From: an uncultured Oscillospiraceae bacterium
Lineage (GTDB): Bacteria > Bacillota > Clostridia > Oscillospirales > Ruminococcaceae
DNA: 64,000 nucleotides
Assembly (NCBI GenBank): GCA_900539195.1
Contig: UQBC01000007.1
Coordinates: 1-64,000 of the forward strand
Direction: 5' to 3'
Shown: one piece after another, positions 31,095 to 40,562 of the stretch
How positions within the stretch are numbered: position 1 is the stretch's first letter
How the letters are laid out: each line of letters opens with the position of its first letter
Made by a program: the position numbers and the translations under genes
Notes under the pieces: model-generated
Told to the model about the DNA's origin: nothing
What the model saw: the letters and a program-made list of their open reading frames with translations, nothing else
Databases searched by the model: none

Positions 31095-33477
31095 AAAGAA
31101 CTTTTTTATAAGCTACTTATGCTACAAATTATTCAGAAACAAGAATCTGTTGATCATATCGGCACTTTTCAGTGTACTGTGCATACCGCTGTTCAGCGTA
31201 TGTATGTCGATCTGTATAGAAATGGTAAATGCGACTATAAAAAACCAAAATTTCGATACATTGCATACTACAAAAATGTTCGGCGATATTGATATGATTA
31301 TGGCGGCGGGATTTGTAATTGCTGTTGCTTCGGCGGCTGTGGTGCTCATTCTCGCTTTTGTAACAGTAAATTCAATGTTCAGTTATAATCTCAAAAAATG
31401 CGATGCGGATATGTATCTCAGTCTTCCGCTCACAACTACTCAGAGGTTTTTCAGCGATCTTCTGACCGGTGGCATTGTAAGCGTTCTTCCTATGGCAATA
31501 TCAGGCGCGATCAGTGCTGTAATTATGGCAGTAACGGGAATCAGTGTAGACGCAGGTTTCACAACATCATATCTGAATACCCTTTCAAGCGGGGACTATG
31601 AAAGCGAAATCAACATTGCAATGCAGCAGATCTTCTCAAGGACAAATAATATTCTCTACAGAGAGCTGCCCCAAATTATAATATATGTATTTATTGCTAT
31701 GACTGTCGTACTCGTTTTTACATACCTTTTCTGTGTGTTGATAAATTCGTTCACCGGAAAAATGTCCGACTATATCGTATACACGATAATAGCAATGGCG
31801 GCATTATCGGTGATAGTAACTACTATTGTCGGAACAGCAATTATGATGGTTACCGAAGCGGCATCGAGCGAGGAACTTTCTTCGGCGGTAATGTTTGCTT
31901 CCCCTGCGGGTATGATTTTTGCTTTTATTCTGTCTATCGTCAACTCATTTGGTGAAAATGTTTTTGCCATAAGTGAAAGCAAAGGAGTATACAGTGCGGT
32001 CAGAAACGATGATATAGATATATTCTGTACATTCAATACGCGAAACGTAATTATAATGATATTGGTATTTGCTGTACTTATTGTGCTTGCGTATGTTGTC
32101 ACACGCTTAAGAAAAGCGGAAAAGACGGGTTCACATTTTGTCTTTGAGCTTCCGTATCATATCATATCACTGAGCATTGTGTGTGCGTTGATCTGTATAG
32201 CTATAGGCACAAGCCCTGTGATGATTGATCCTACATTACACATGACTTTTATGATATGTATTGCCATTAGCGCAATTGTTTATTTCTTCGCTGAAATTAC
32301 CCATGGAAGAAAAATAAATAAATTATGGCAATCACTGCTCAGATATGTCGGTGCGATACTTGGTACATTGCTTATTTGCACTGTTATAAGACAAACCGAT
32401 ATTTTCGGACTGGAGCGTTATGTTCCCTCAACCGACGGCATAAAGAGCGTGGAAATGTCAACAAAAAAGGCATTCAGTGATAACGGTAATTCGGACTACT
32501 ACACGATAAATTTCAAAAATACCGATAACATACGTGCAATAACGAAATATCATTCTTTTATTGTCAATAACGGATGCGCACATCGCTACAGTGATTACGG
32601 CGTTGAGCCGGGAAAAGACTACTATTCTGTCAGATTGGTTTACAAGATGAAAGACGGCAGAATGATAACACGTTCTCTCGGAATTGCCGTAAATCAGAAA
32701 ACGTACGGCGAATACGCCAAGGCACTTTATGATATGCGATATGTTTTATCAAAGACGGACGAATACGCCGAGGAGATAAAAAGTGTCGGTGCAATGGCAG
32801 AGAAAATAGATTTCTATACAAGAAACGGTAATTCCTACGGCAGACTGCTTAATAATGATCTTAATGATAAGTTGATATCAGCCATAGAAAATGATTATAA
32901 ATCAGGCAGAAATACCGGAAAGCTTGCGGCAGTAGTTAAAATAAAAGCCAATTCCAACATCGGCGAATATATGAGCCTTGAAATCAGAGAGGACTGCTCC
33001 GAAACACTGGCAATGCTTAATGATGAAACAAATTCGGTTTCCTATAAAAAGGCACTGATAGATGACGCAAAGAAAGAACTGGAAAACTATAATAACAACA
33101 AAGATAACGAGTATGATACCGACGGTTCTTACGCAAGCTATGTGTCATCTTTGTATACTATATATGATATGTATAATGCGAATGACAATTATATATATTT
33201 TAACTATTCAAACGTTTCGGTAAGTTCGGCTAAACATACGACTGTTACCTGTGAGTTTGCCGAAAGTGAAAGCGTTTCTGAGCTTGAAAAACTGTTTGTG
33301 ATGTATGATTACTATACAGACGGTCTGCTTGCGGATATGGATTATGTAATTCTCTGCGAAACCGGACATGACAATTCTTTCGGCGGTGCATATTTTGCTC
33401 CGCACGAAAACAGAAAGCGAGTTGCCGATCTGATATATTCAATCAGAAAGGAATTCAATATTCCGATAGAACAGTAA
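31069..33477 (+). CDS. ABC-2-type permease with large C-terminal domain
   Basis: An 802-residue membrane protein. About ten hydrophobic segments fill residues 1-445, including LFSVLCIPLFSVCMSI and ILAFVTVNSMFSYNLKKCD near the start. About 350 soluble residues follow after YVPSTDGIKSVEMSTKKAF. By analogy with YtrA-linked permeases this tail resembles a recently defined domain of unknown function; I am unsure of its number. I place the start at the ATG at 31069, 8 nt after GGAGGG, rather than 31033, which has no ribosome site. The unit is likely an exporter or a stress sensor. Confidence 0.75.
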   Translation: MTAACSTTKKNFFISYLCYKLFRNKNLLIISALFSVLCIPLFSVCMSICIEMVNATIKNQNFDTLHTTKMFGDIDMIMAAGFVIAVASAAVVLILAFVTVNSMFSYNLKKCDADMYLSLPLTTTQRFFSDLLTGGIVSVLPMAISGAISAVIMAVTGISVDAGFTTSYLNTLSSGDYESEINIAMQQIFSRTNNILYRELPQIIIYVFIAMTVVLVFTYLFCVLINSFTGKMSDYIVYTIIAMAALSVIVTTIVGTAIMMVTEAASSEELSSAVMFASPAGMIFAFILSIVNSFGENVFAISESKGVYSAVRNDDIDIFCTFNTRNVIIMILVFAVLIVLAYVVTRLRKAEKTGSHFVFELPYHIISLSIVCALICIAIGTSPVMIDPTLHMTFMICIAISAIVYFFAEITHGRKINKLWQSLLRYVGAILGTLLICTVIRQTDIFGLERYVPSTDGIKSVEMSTKKAFSDNGNSDYYTINFKNTDNIRAITKYHSFIVNNGCAHRYSDYGVEPGKDYYSVRLVYKMKDGRMITRSLGIAVNQKTYGEYAKALYDMRYVLSKTDEYAEEIKSVGAMAEKIDFYTRNGNSYGRLLNNDLNDKLISAIENDYKSGRNTGKLAAVVKIKANSNIGEYMSLEIREDCSETLAMLNDETNSVSYKKALIDDAKKELENYNNNKDNEYDTDGSYASYVSSLYTIYDMYNANDNYIYFNYSNVSVSSAKHTTVTCEFAESESVSELEKLFVMYDYYTDGLLADMDYVILCETGHDNSFGGAYFAPHENRKRVADLIYSIRKEFNIPIEQ

Positions 33478-33511
33478 GCTGTATATAAAATTCTCCTCAT
33501 AATATATACCG

Positions 33512-33544
33512 ACGCCCTGTACTGCATTATGCGGTGCAGGGCGT
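33512..33544 (+). terminator. Terminator after the ABC operon
   Basis: ACGCCCTG (33512-33519) pairs with CAGGGCGT (33537-33544) around an imperfect inner stem. Confidence 0.7.
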
Positions 33545-33594
33545 TCTGTGTATTATAACCAAAATATGACGGTCAAATTAGTGCAATATTTCTA

Positions 33595-33624
33595 TTGAGC
33601 GTTATTGCAAATATGTGATAGAAT
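33595..33624 (+). promoter_or_regulatory. Promoter of the solute-binding-protein cluster
   Basis: TTGAGC (33595-33600), 18-nt spacer, TAGAAT (33619-33624) with a TG extension before the -10 box. Confidence 0.6.
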
Positions 33625-33708
33625 TATATCAGAGAACAATTGAATATCTATATGCAAAATTTTATTATCTGATCAAAAACATTCCGCTTTACGCCAAAGG
33701 AGCTATTT

Positions 33709-35268
33709 ATGAGAAATTCAAAGAAATTATCCGCAATTATTTTATCGGCAATTATGCTTGCGACGGGTTGTGCGGACAACACTGCACCCGGAGAAAGTAC
33801 GGAAATAAAAGAAAATTCATCTGTTATTACAGAAAATAACGGAACAGGTGACAGCGGCAACTCAGAACCTGATACAAAGTCGGTTGTAAATGCCGTAAAG
33901 GATATCAGTGTCGATACCAAGGTGAAAATACTGTCGTGGTACAGCCTGAACGATAACGGTATAGCAAAAAATTATAAGGAGCTTTTCGGTGTGCCTGAAA
34001 ATATTCCGCAGGGGTATGAGGAAAGCAATTCATGGGATAGCGGCAATGATACGGAAAGTTCGCCCGATGAAAAGCCGTTTGCCGAGATCCGTGTCACTTC
34101 TTATGCAGGCAGATATTCTGACCTTGCCAAGCTTATTCAGGCTGATGATTCACCGGACGCATTCCCCGCTCAGCTGTACGCAATGACGTATTTCAACTCC
34201 AATGACAAGAGCGACAAATATTTTGACGCTGTGGACGGTGTTATTGATTTCGGATTGTCTGAGCTTGCGCCATACAGCAAAATTCAGAATGATATAAGAA
34301 TGTTTGATAAAAATTACTGCCCCATATATAATGTTTCTTCCTCATCGGTTTTATGGTACAGGAGCAGTGTTATCAAAAACGCGGGGCTTGAAGATCCGTG
34401 GACGCTTTACGAAAAAGACGAATGGACGTGGAACAAATTCCTTGAAATGTGCGAAAAGTTCTCTGACGGCAAGCAATCGACAGAGGATATAGTTAAGTAC
34501 GACGGAAATATAAAATTCGGCATCGATGGTGACAATGTGCCGACTAATCTGCTTGCGACGACCGGAATACATCTTTTTGGTAATGATAACGGATTGTATA
34601 TAGATAATTCAGGTACAGATAAGATGAAAGCGGCGATGGAGTTCCTGAGGCAGTTTGACACGACGCAGAAAAGTCTGCGTTATCCGAGAGACCTGTTGAA
34701 CAACTGGGCTCCGAACTATCGTGAGTGGGCGAAAGGCAACACGTTGTTCTTTGAAGACGGTATATGGAGATACGAAGAAAAGTGGATAGAATACAAGGAA
34801 AAGGAAAAATGGAGTGAAGATGAAATAAGCTTTGTTCCGTTCCCAAGATACGACACAGAAAAAACATACAGCCAGAATATGAATACAACATCATTCCTGC
34901 TTCCAAAAGGCTCAAAAAATAAGGTCGGCTATCAGTCGCTTATATATACGGACATATATGCACGCAACAATACCGAAATGCAGAAAGCGTCAAGACAATA
35001 TGACAAGACAGAGTACGGATGGAATGACAGACTGCTTGACAGAATAGAAAAGATAAGTCAGCCTGACGCTTTCAACTGGGTATGCGACTATAGCAGTATT
35101 GCCTTATTTATAATAGGCAGTGGGTGCGGAGAAGATGTATCCGGTGCGTTGCTAAACAATACTTTCCTGACCGGAGTTAAATACGATGAGGTCCTTGAGG
35201 AATACGGACCTGTAAATTCCCGGGAGGCAGAAATGCTGAATACGCCGCCTGAAAAAAGCACAAATTGA
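33709..35268 (+). CDS. Extracellular solute-binding lipoprotein, paralogue 1
   Basis: A 519-residue exported lipoprotein with lipobox MLATGC (Cys21) and a Ser/Asn/Asp-rich linker to about residue 60. The mature part carries the paralogue family's hallmarks: VDTKVKILSWYSLND, a YKELFGVPENIP-GYEES stretch, LAKLIQADDSPDAFP, LWYRSSVIKNAGLEDPWTLY, LRYPRDLLNNWAPNYREWA and NTLFFEDGIWRYEE. These fit family 1/8 ABC sugar-binding proteins, but no permease or ATPase of that class is present. It has a longer Asp/Glu-rich insert (about 105-120) than the later paralogues. The ligand is unknown. Confidence 0.8.
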   Translation: MRNSKKLSAIILSAIMLATGCADNTAPGESTEIKENSSVITENNGTGDSGNSEPDTKSVVNAVKDISVDTKVKILSWYSLNDNGIAKNYKELFGVPENIPQGYEESNSWDSGNDTESSPDEKPFAEIRVTSYAGRYSDLAKLIQADDSPDAFPAQLYAMTYFNSNDKSDKYFDAVDGVIDFGLSELAPYSKIQNDIRMFDKNYCPIYNVSSSSVLWYRSSVIKNAGLEDPWTLYEKDEWTWNKFLEMCEKFSDGKQSTEDIVKYDGNIKFGIDGDNVPTNLLATTGIHLFGNDNGLYIDNSGTDKMKAAMEFLRQFDTTQKSLRYPRDLLNNWAPNYREWAKGNTLFFEDGIWRYEEKWIEYKEKEKWSEDEISFVPFPRYDTEKTYSQNMNTTSFLLPKGSKNKVGYQSLIYTDIYARNNTEMQKASRQYDKTEYGWNDRLLDRIEKISQPDAFNWVCDYSSIALFIIGSGCGEDVSGALLNNTFLTGVKYDEVLEEYGPVNSREAEMLNTPPEKSTN

Positions 35269-35322
35269 AATTAATAATATTTTTCTATAGTTAACATCAA
35301 CACTACATCAAAGGAGCTATTT

Positions 35323-36855
35323 ATGAAACACACAAAGAAATTATCCGCAATTATCCTGTCGGCGGTAATGCTGACGACCGCCTGCGCGAGTAACGTGTCA
35401 CCCGGAAAAAGCACGGAAATAAAAGACAGCGAACCCGCCGCTCCGCAGAATTCCGTAACAGACAACAGCAACGGCGGTAATACGGACACTATTCCCGAAA
35501 GTAAGTCGGTAAAGGACGTTATAGGGGATATCAAGGTCGATACAAAGGTGAAAATACTGTCGTGGTACGACCTTAATGATCAGAATGTAGCTAAAACGTA
35601 CAAGGAGCTTTTCGGAGTGCCGGAAAATATGCCGATAGGGTACGAAGAAAGCGGCTCAAAGAATAACAGCTCAGAAGGCAATGGAAAAGAAAAGCCGTTT
35701 GCTGATATACAAGTCACCAATTATGCGAGCAGATATATGGATCTTACAAGGCTTGTACAGTCGGACAATTCACCGGACTGTATACCGTTCCAGGAAAGCA
35801 CATTTATAAGAATGCTGGGGAAAAAAGAAGAGCTGTTACAGAATGTTGACGATGTTATAGACTTTGGTATCAAAGAGCTTGCTTTATATAAAAGTGAGAG
35901 CGATAAGCTTTCTTTCGAGGGAAAACATTATGTTCCGATCACGGATCTGTCGGTCGATCATATGATCTGGTACAAAATGTCCGTAATAGCCGAAAGCGGT
36001 CTTGACGACCCATGGGAGCTTTATCAAAAGGGCGATTGGACATGGGATAAATTTATGGAAATGTCAAAGCAATTCGCCGACAGCGAAAACGGAAAATATG
36101 CTTTCGACGGATATCTGCATATAATATCCGATGCGTTCCTTTCCACGACGGGCGAAACCTTTATCACGCTTGACGATAACGGCAGATATAAAAATAACTG
36201 CAAAAACGATAAGATCTACGAATGTATGGATTATCTTCGTCGGTTTGCCCCATCGGTTGACGGTTTGCGTTATCCCAATGAACGCGAGAACGGCTGGAGC
36301 GCAAACGAGCACGAATGGGCAGAAGGAAATACCTTATTCTATATCGGCGATCAATATAATTATGAAACCCAATTTAGTTTATATAAGAAAAGAAACAAGT
36401 GGAGCGATGATGAAATAAAGATAGTTCCGATGCCCTCGCCGGATAAGGAGCAGACTGAATATCAGCCTATGAGCGCAGAGGGTTATCTGCTTATAAAAGG
36501 CGCAAAAAATACAGAGGGATATAAGTCGCTTGTTTACGCTTTTGCATATCATAACAATTATCGCAGTGATGAAGAGATGAAAGCATACAGAGAAGAGATG
36601 AAAAGCGAAAGCGGCTGGAGCGATATGCTTCTTGACAGAATTGACGAGATAAACACTCCCGGAAAATATCACACTGTATTTGAAATAAGCAATCCGGATA
36701 ATGTTTATGACAATTGCTTTTACTCAACTCCCTACAGTGAATGTGTGGACAATTGCCTTGCGAACGGTTCTGCGTACAAGGCGTATCTCGAAAATAATCC
36801 GGATATAGTTGAATATTTCGATCGCCTGGTCGGAAGTGCAAACGGAGAAGAATAA
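35323..36855 (+). CDS. Extracellular solute-binding lipoprotein, paralogue 2
   Basis: A 510-residue lipoprotein (lipobox MLTTAC, Cys21) in tandem with paralogue 1, with no terminator in the 54-nt gap. The first 80 bp of the gene plus 25 bp of leader are almost identical to paralogue 3, while the ligand-binding part diverges strongly. Conserved blocks such as DPWELYQKGDWTWDKFMEMSKQ and LRYPNERENGWSANEHEWA remain, but the DDSPDAFP region reads DNSPDCIP and the WRYEETWRLYKKK block is altered (YNYETQFSLYKKR). It probably binds a different ligand from its neighbours. Confidence 0.8.
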   Translation: MKHTKKLSAIILSAVMLTTACASNVSPGKSTEIKDSEPAAPQNSVTDNSNGGNTDTIPESKSVKDVIGDIKVDTKVKILSWYDLNDQNVAKTYKELFGVPENMPIGYEESGSKNNSSEGNGKEKPFADIQVTNYASRYMDLTRLVQSDNSPDCIPFQESTFIRMLGKKEELLQNVDDVIDFGIKELALYKSESDKLSFEGKHYVPITDLSVDHMIWYKMSVIAESGLDDPWELYQKGDWTWDKFMEMSKQFADSENGKYAFDGYLHIISDAFLSTTGETFITLDDNGRYKNNCKNDKIYECMDYLRRFAPSVDGLRYPNERENGWSANEHEWAEGNTLFYIGDQYNYETQFSLYKKRNKWSDDEIKIVPMPSPDKEQTEYQPMSAEGYLLIKGAKNTEGYKSLVYAFAYHNNYRSDEEMKAYREEMKSESGWSDMLLDRIDEINTPGKYHTVFEISNPDNVYDNCFYSTPYSECVDNCLANGSAYKAYLENNPDIVEYFDRLVGSANGEE

Positions 36856-36942
36856 CCCGTCGCTTTTGTTTGGACTGCAATATGCCGAATAGTCGGCAGA
36901 AACGATCAATAAACATTTCACACTACATCAAAGGAGCTATTT

Positions 36943-38469
36943 ATGAAACACACAAAGAAACTATCCGCAATTATCCTGTCGGCGGTAATGCTGACGACCG
37001 CCTGTGCAAATAATGTATCGCCCGGCAGCAGTACGGGAATAAAAGACAGTTCCTCTGACACTGCAAACAGTTCGGACGTTAAAGAAAGCAACGGCGGTAA
37101 TACGGACACTGCTGCCGAAAGTAAGTCGGTAAAGGACGTTATAGGGGATGTCAAGGTCGACACAAAGGTGAAATTTCTCGGCTGGTATGACCTTAATAAC
37201 AGCAACATTGCCGATACATATAAGAAACTTTTCGGAGTGCCGCAAAAAAATCCCGAGGGCTACGAAACAGACCATTCGGGTAATGATACCGAACCTTTTA
37301 TAGATGTTTACCTGAGCAGTTACGTTGACAGATATTATACACTGGCAAAGCTGATCGGATCCGGGGATTCTCCCGATGCTTTCCCTGCCGAGATATCAAG
37401 AATGCCTTGCTCTGTCGGAGCAGATAAGCTTTTTCAGCCGATAGGCGATATCATAGACTTTGAAACGGATGAGTTTGCACCTTACAGCAAGATACAACAA
37501 TCGTTAAAATATGTCGGAAACGATTATGTGCCGATATTCAGCAGTACCCCGCGTTCGCTTCTGTGGTACAGGAGCAGTGTTGTAAAAGAATCCGGACTTG
37601 AAGACCCGTGGGAGCTGTACGAAAAGAATGAATGGACGTGGAGTAAATTCCTCAGTATGTGCGAAAGCTTCAGCAGCAGCGAAAAGAAGAAATACGGCGT
37701 TGACGGATATTTTGTTGAACGTGAAATCCTTTCTACTGTCGGAAAAGGACTTATCGGTATAGAAGACGATCTGCTTACAAGTAATGCCGATGATGAGAAG
37801 ATAATCTCTGCAATGGATTATTTGCGTCAGTTTGCCACATCGCAGAAAAAACTGCGATATCCCTGTGAAGAGGAGAACGGTTGGTCGCCAAGCGATTCCG
37901 AATGGGCAAACGGCAACACACTGTTTTATCAAGACGGTTTATGGAGATATGATGAAACCTGGCGGCTTTATAAGAAAAAGAATAAATGGAGCGACGATGA
38001 AATCAATTTCGTTCCTTTCCCTCGCTGTGACGATGAGCAGTCATATTATCAGGGGTATAACTGCGCTGAAAATACCTATATGCTCCCGATAGGTTCAAAG
38101 AACCCCGAAGGCTATAAGGCGCTTGTATATTCGGCGGCATACTTATATAACGACAGCTCCGCACAGACACGGCTCAGAGAGGAAAAGAAAACCGAATATG
38201 ATTGGAATGACAGGCTTCTTGACAGAATGGATAAGATAAACAGCCCCGATGCTTTTGAGTGGGTAGTTGACTGCCGTGATTATTTCGAGGAAGTACTGCC
38301 TACCGCATCGAGTGATACCTTTACCGGTATACTTTCGAGAAGTTCGTATATATATGGTAAGGACTACAGAACGTTTATTACCAAAGAAAGCTCGGATATT
38401 ATTGAAGAGCTTGACAAAGCGATAGACAGAATCAATAAATCGGCAGAAAATATCGGAACTGAACAATAA
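36943..38469 (+). CDS. Extracellular solute-binding lipoprotein, paralogue 3
   Basis: A 508-residue lipoprotein (lipobox MLTTAC, Cys21). It follows paralogue 2 after an 87-nt gap holding a TGCCGA/TCGGCA hairpin (36883-36898). The body is closer to paralogues 1, 4 and 5: LWYRSSVVKESGLEDPWELY, MDYLRQFATSQKKLRYPC, NTLFYQDGLWRYDETWRLY, DDEINFVPFPR and YDWNDRLLDRMDKINSPD. It is followed at once by the truncated sixth copy. Confidence 0.8.
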   Translation: MKHTKKLSAIILSAVMLTTACANNVSPGSSTGIKDSSSDTANSSDVKESNGGNTDTAAESKSVKDVIGDVKVDTKVKFLGWYDLNNSNIADTYKKLFGVPQKNPEGYETDHSGNDTEPFIDVYLSSYVDRYYTLAKLIGSGDSPDAFPAEISRMPCSVGADKLFQPIGDIIDFETDEFAPYSKIQQSLKYVGNDYVPIFSSTPRSLLWYRSSVVKESGLEDPWELYEKNEWTWSKFLSMCESFSSSEKKKYGVDGYFVEREILSTVGKGLIGIEDDLLTSNADDEKIISAMDYLRQFATSQKKLRYPCEEENGWSPSDSEWANGNTLFYQDGLWRYDETWRLYKKKNKWSDDEINFVPFPRCDDEQSYYQGYNCAENTYMLPIGSKNPEGYKALVYSAAYLYNDSSAQTRLREEKKTEYDWNDRLLDRMDKINSPDAFEWVVDCRDYFEEVLPTASSDTFTGILSRSSYIYGKDYRTFITKESSDIIEELDKAIDRINKSAENIGTEQ

Positions 38470-38489
38470 AAACCATTTCACACTGCATT

Positions 38490-38771
38490 GTACGTCAGAA
38501 TGCAAAATCCGAATATGACCGGACCGACAGATCGCTTGACAGAATGGACAGGATGAACGATCCGGAAACATTTGTACCGGTTATAGAATTCAAGCAGATG
38601 TGCATCGGTACGAATCCTTTGTCCTGCGGCGAAAGCTATATGCACGCAATGGAGGGTTGGTGCTATATGGAAGGTCAGGATTACAAAAAGAATCCGGAGG
38701 ATGAAGTAAAAGGGGAGTATACGCCTGCCATTGAGGCGTATCCGGATGATCTGAATGGCATAATAAGTTGA
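38490..38771 (+). pseudogene. C-terminal remnant of a sixth solute-binding lipoprotein
   Basis: An open stretch of 93 codons to TGA 38769-38771 begins with residues like VRQNAKSEYDRTDRSLDRM and DRMNDPETFVPVIEFK. These match the last fifth of the paralogues (EQSKAEYDWTDTLLDRLD, MKDPATFTGVFDFK). It has no start codon, signal peptide or ribosome site. Just upstream, 38472-38488 resembles the leader that precedes paralogue 3 (CATTTCACACT-CAT). A deletion between the old leader and the 3' end of the gene therefore explains the structure. Confidence 0.7.
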
Positions 38772-38774
38772 AAT

Positions 38775-38837
38775 TTAGCTAATTAACCTAAATTACCATG
38801 CTTCGATTGTGCTATTTTCACAAAATCGTTTAGCTAA
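38775..38837 (+). promoter_or_regulatory. Paired TTAGCTAA boxes
   Basis: TTAGCTAA occurs at 38775-38782 and 38830-38837 (there as the 10-bp palindrome TTTAGCTAAA), upstream of the promoter of paralogue 4. The same core is seen near 11324 and, as half-sites, near 11085 and 11106. Confidence 0.4.
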
Positions 38838-38855
38838 ATTACTGCAAATTGTTTA

Positions 38856-38885
38856 TTGACGGTGTGACAGCAATTTTGTTATAAT
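38856..38885 (+). promoter_or_regulatory. Promoter of solute-binding paralogue 4
   Basis: TTGACG (38856-38861), 18-nt spacer, TATAAT (38880-38885). Confidence 0.75.
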
Positions 38886-38946
38886 AGTAATTGTAATAAT
38901 ACGCAAATCTGTACTCAGGTACAGAAAATCTACAGGAGGATTAAAG

Positions 38947-40440
38947 ATGAGAAAATATACCAAGGCTATTGCAGGTGCATTAGCACTCGTATCTGCTGTA
39001 ACAGCTTTTTCAGGTTGCACAGGCAGTTCGACAACAAGCGGTACAACAGCAGACAACAGCTCAGCGGCTGCTACAACAGGCGAAACACAGAAGCAGATGT
39101 CTGAGAACGAGGGCGTTCAGAGCGCAGTTAACAATGTTTCTGCCGGCGAAAATTATAAGGACATCAAGGTTGACACAAAGATCAAGTGGATGGCATGGTG
39201 GGACATTCAGGAGGCTTCCCCTGCAGTAGAGGTATTCAAGAAGCTCTACGGCACACCCGAAAACAAGCCTAAGGGCTATGAGAGCGTTGCTGATGAGAAC
39301 GTATTCGTAAACGTCAAGGTTTCAAGCTATGCGGACAGATATACCAGCCTTTCAAAGCTCGTACAGTCAGACGATTCACCCGACTGCTTCCCCTTTGAGA
39401 TCTGCAACTATCCCTACAGCATTTATCAGAACCTTTTCCAGCCCCTTGACGGTATCATTGATTTCACAACAGATGATTGGGCTGATTATAAAGAATCTAT
39501 CGACAAGTTCAACTGGGGCGGCAAGAACTACTGCCCTATTATGAGTCTTGTTCCCACAAGCTTCCTGTGGTACAAAAAGTCAACTGTTGAAGAAGCAGGT
39601 CTTGACGATCCCTGGGAGCTTTATGAAAGTGGCAAGTGGACATGGGAAACATTCCTGACAATGGCAAGAAAGTTCTCAGATCCCGATAACGGCAAGTATG
39701 TACTTGACGGTTACAACCCCGAAAACAACTTTGTCTGCACGACAGGTACACCTCTTATCGCACTTGAAGGCGGTAAGCTTGTAAGTCACCTTAATGATGC
39801 TAACATCGAAAAGTGCCTTGATATGCTTCGTTCATTCGATAACACACAGGAACAGCTCCGTTACCCCAGAGATGTCGATAACAACTGGTCACCCAGCTAT
39901 CCCGAGTGGGTAAACGGCAACACACTGTTCTTTGAAGACGGTACATGGAGATATGAGGAAACATGGAGACTGTACAAGAAGAAACAGAAGTGGGATGACG
40001 ATGAGATCAACTTCGTTCCCTTCCCCCAGATGGACGGTTCTGATAAGTATTATCAGAGCATGAAGCAGGATTCTATAATGCTCGTTGCAGGTTCTAAGAA
40101 CATAGACGGTTACAAGGCGTGGATCTATGCTAACTTAGTAGCTTCAAACGATCCCGAAATACAGAAGGCAGGCAGAGAGCAGTCCAAGGCTGAGTATGAC
40201 TGGACAGATACACTGCTTGACAGACTTGATACAATGAAGGATCCCGCGACATTCACAGGCGTATTTGACTTCAAGAACGGTATCGGTTCAGATATTGCCG
40301 ATGTGAGCAGTCAGGATAATCCTGTAGAACAGCTCACAAAGGGCCCGTACATGACAGGTGAATCTTATACATCTTTCCGTGAACAGTATCAGGGTCAGAT
40401 AGACGCTCGTCTTGCAGAACTCAACAAGACTGTTGAATAA
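38947..40440 (+). CDS. Extracellular solute-binding lipoprotein, paralogue 4
   Basis: A 497-residue lipoprotein (lipobox AFSGC, Cys24). Together with paralogue 5 it forms the better conserved pair: FVNVKVSSYADRYTSLSKL, QSDDSPDCFPFEICNYPYS, FQPLDGIIDF, DPWELYESGKWTWETFL, WVNGNTLFFEDGTWRYEETW and KKKQKWDDDEINFVPFPQMD. Its own strong promoter, an AGGAGG site and an even, high-expression-like codon choice suggest abundant expression, unlike the weaker copies upstream. It is monocistronic, closed by a terminator. The ligand is unknown but probably an oligosaccharide. Confidence 0.85.
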   Translation: MRKYTKAIAGALALVSAVTAFSGCTGSSTTSGTTADNSSAAATTGETQKQMSENEGVQSAVNNVSAGENYKDIKVDTKIKWMAWWDIQEASPAVEVFKKLYGTPENKPKGYESVADENVFVNVKVSSYADRYTSLSKLVQSDDSPDCFPFEICNYPYSIYQNLFQPLDGIIDFTTDDWADYKESIDKFNWGGKNYCPIMSLVPTSFLWYKKSTVEEAGLDDPWELYESGKWTWETFLTMARKFSDPDNGKYVLDGYNPENNFVCTTGTPLIALEGGKLVSHLNDANIEKCLDMLRSFDNTQEQLRYPRDVDNNWSPSYPEWVNGNTLFFEDGTWRYEETWRLYKKKQKWDDDEINFVPFPQMDGSDKYYQSMKQDSIMLVAGSKNIDGYKAWIYANLVASNDPEIQKAGREQSKAEYDWTDTLLDRLDTMKDPATFTGVFDFKNGIGSDIADVSSQDNPVEQLTKGPYMTGESYTSFREQYQGQIDARLAELNKTVE

Positions 40441-40461
40441 TTCTTAAAATTAATAATAATG

Positions 40462-40491
40462 ACGGCTCTGCTTTTGCAGAGCCGTTGCTTT
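40462..40491 (+). terminator. Terminator of paralogue 4
   Basis: ACGGCTCTGC-tttt-GCAGAGCCGT (40462-40485) followed by TGCTTTT. Confidence 0.85.
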
Positions 40492-40515
40492 TATCGCCGG
40501 TCAACGTATATAAAA

Positions 40516-40545
40516 ATCCCGCCGCATTTCATTTTGCGGCGGGAT
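40516..40545 (-). terminator. Terminator of the PocR gene
   Basis: ATCCCGCCGCA/TGCGGCGGGAT perfect stem (40516-40526 with 40535-40545), followed on the minus strand by TTTTTAT. Confidence 0.85.
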
Positions 40546-40562
40546 CATCTGTATCTGACCGA

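Noticed and set aside
33709..40440. A complete ABC sugar-uptake operon
   Set aside because: No MalF/MalG-type permeases or ATPase of the sugar class occur next to the binding proteins; the ABC genes at 30-33 kb are a YtrA-type exporter with its own terminator.
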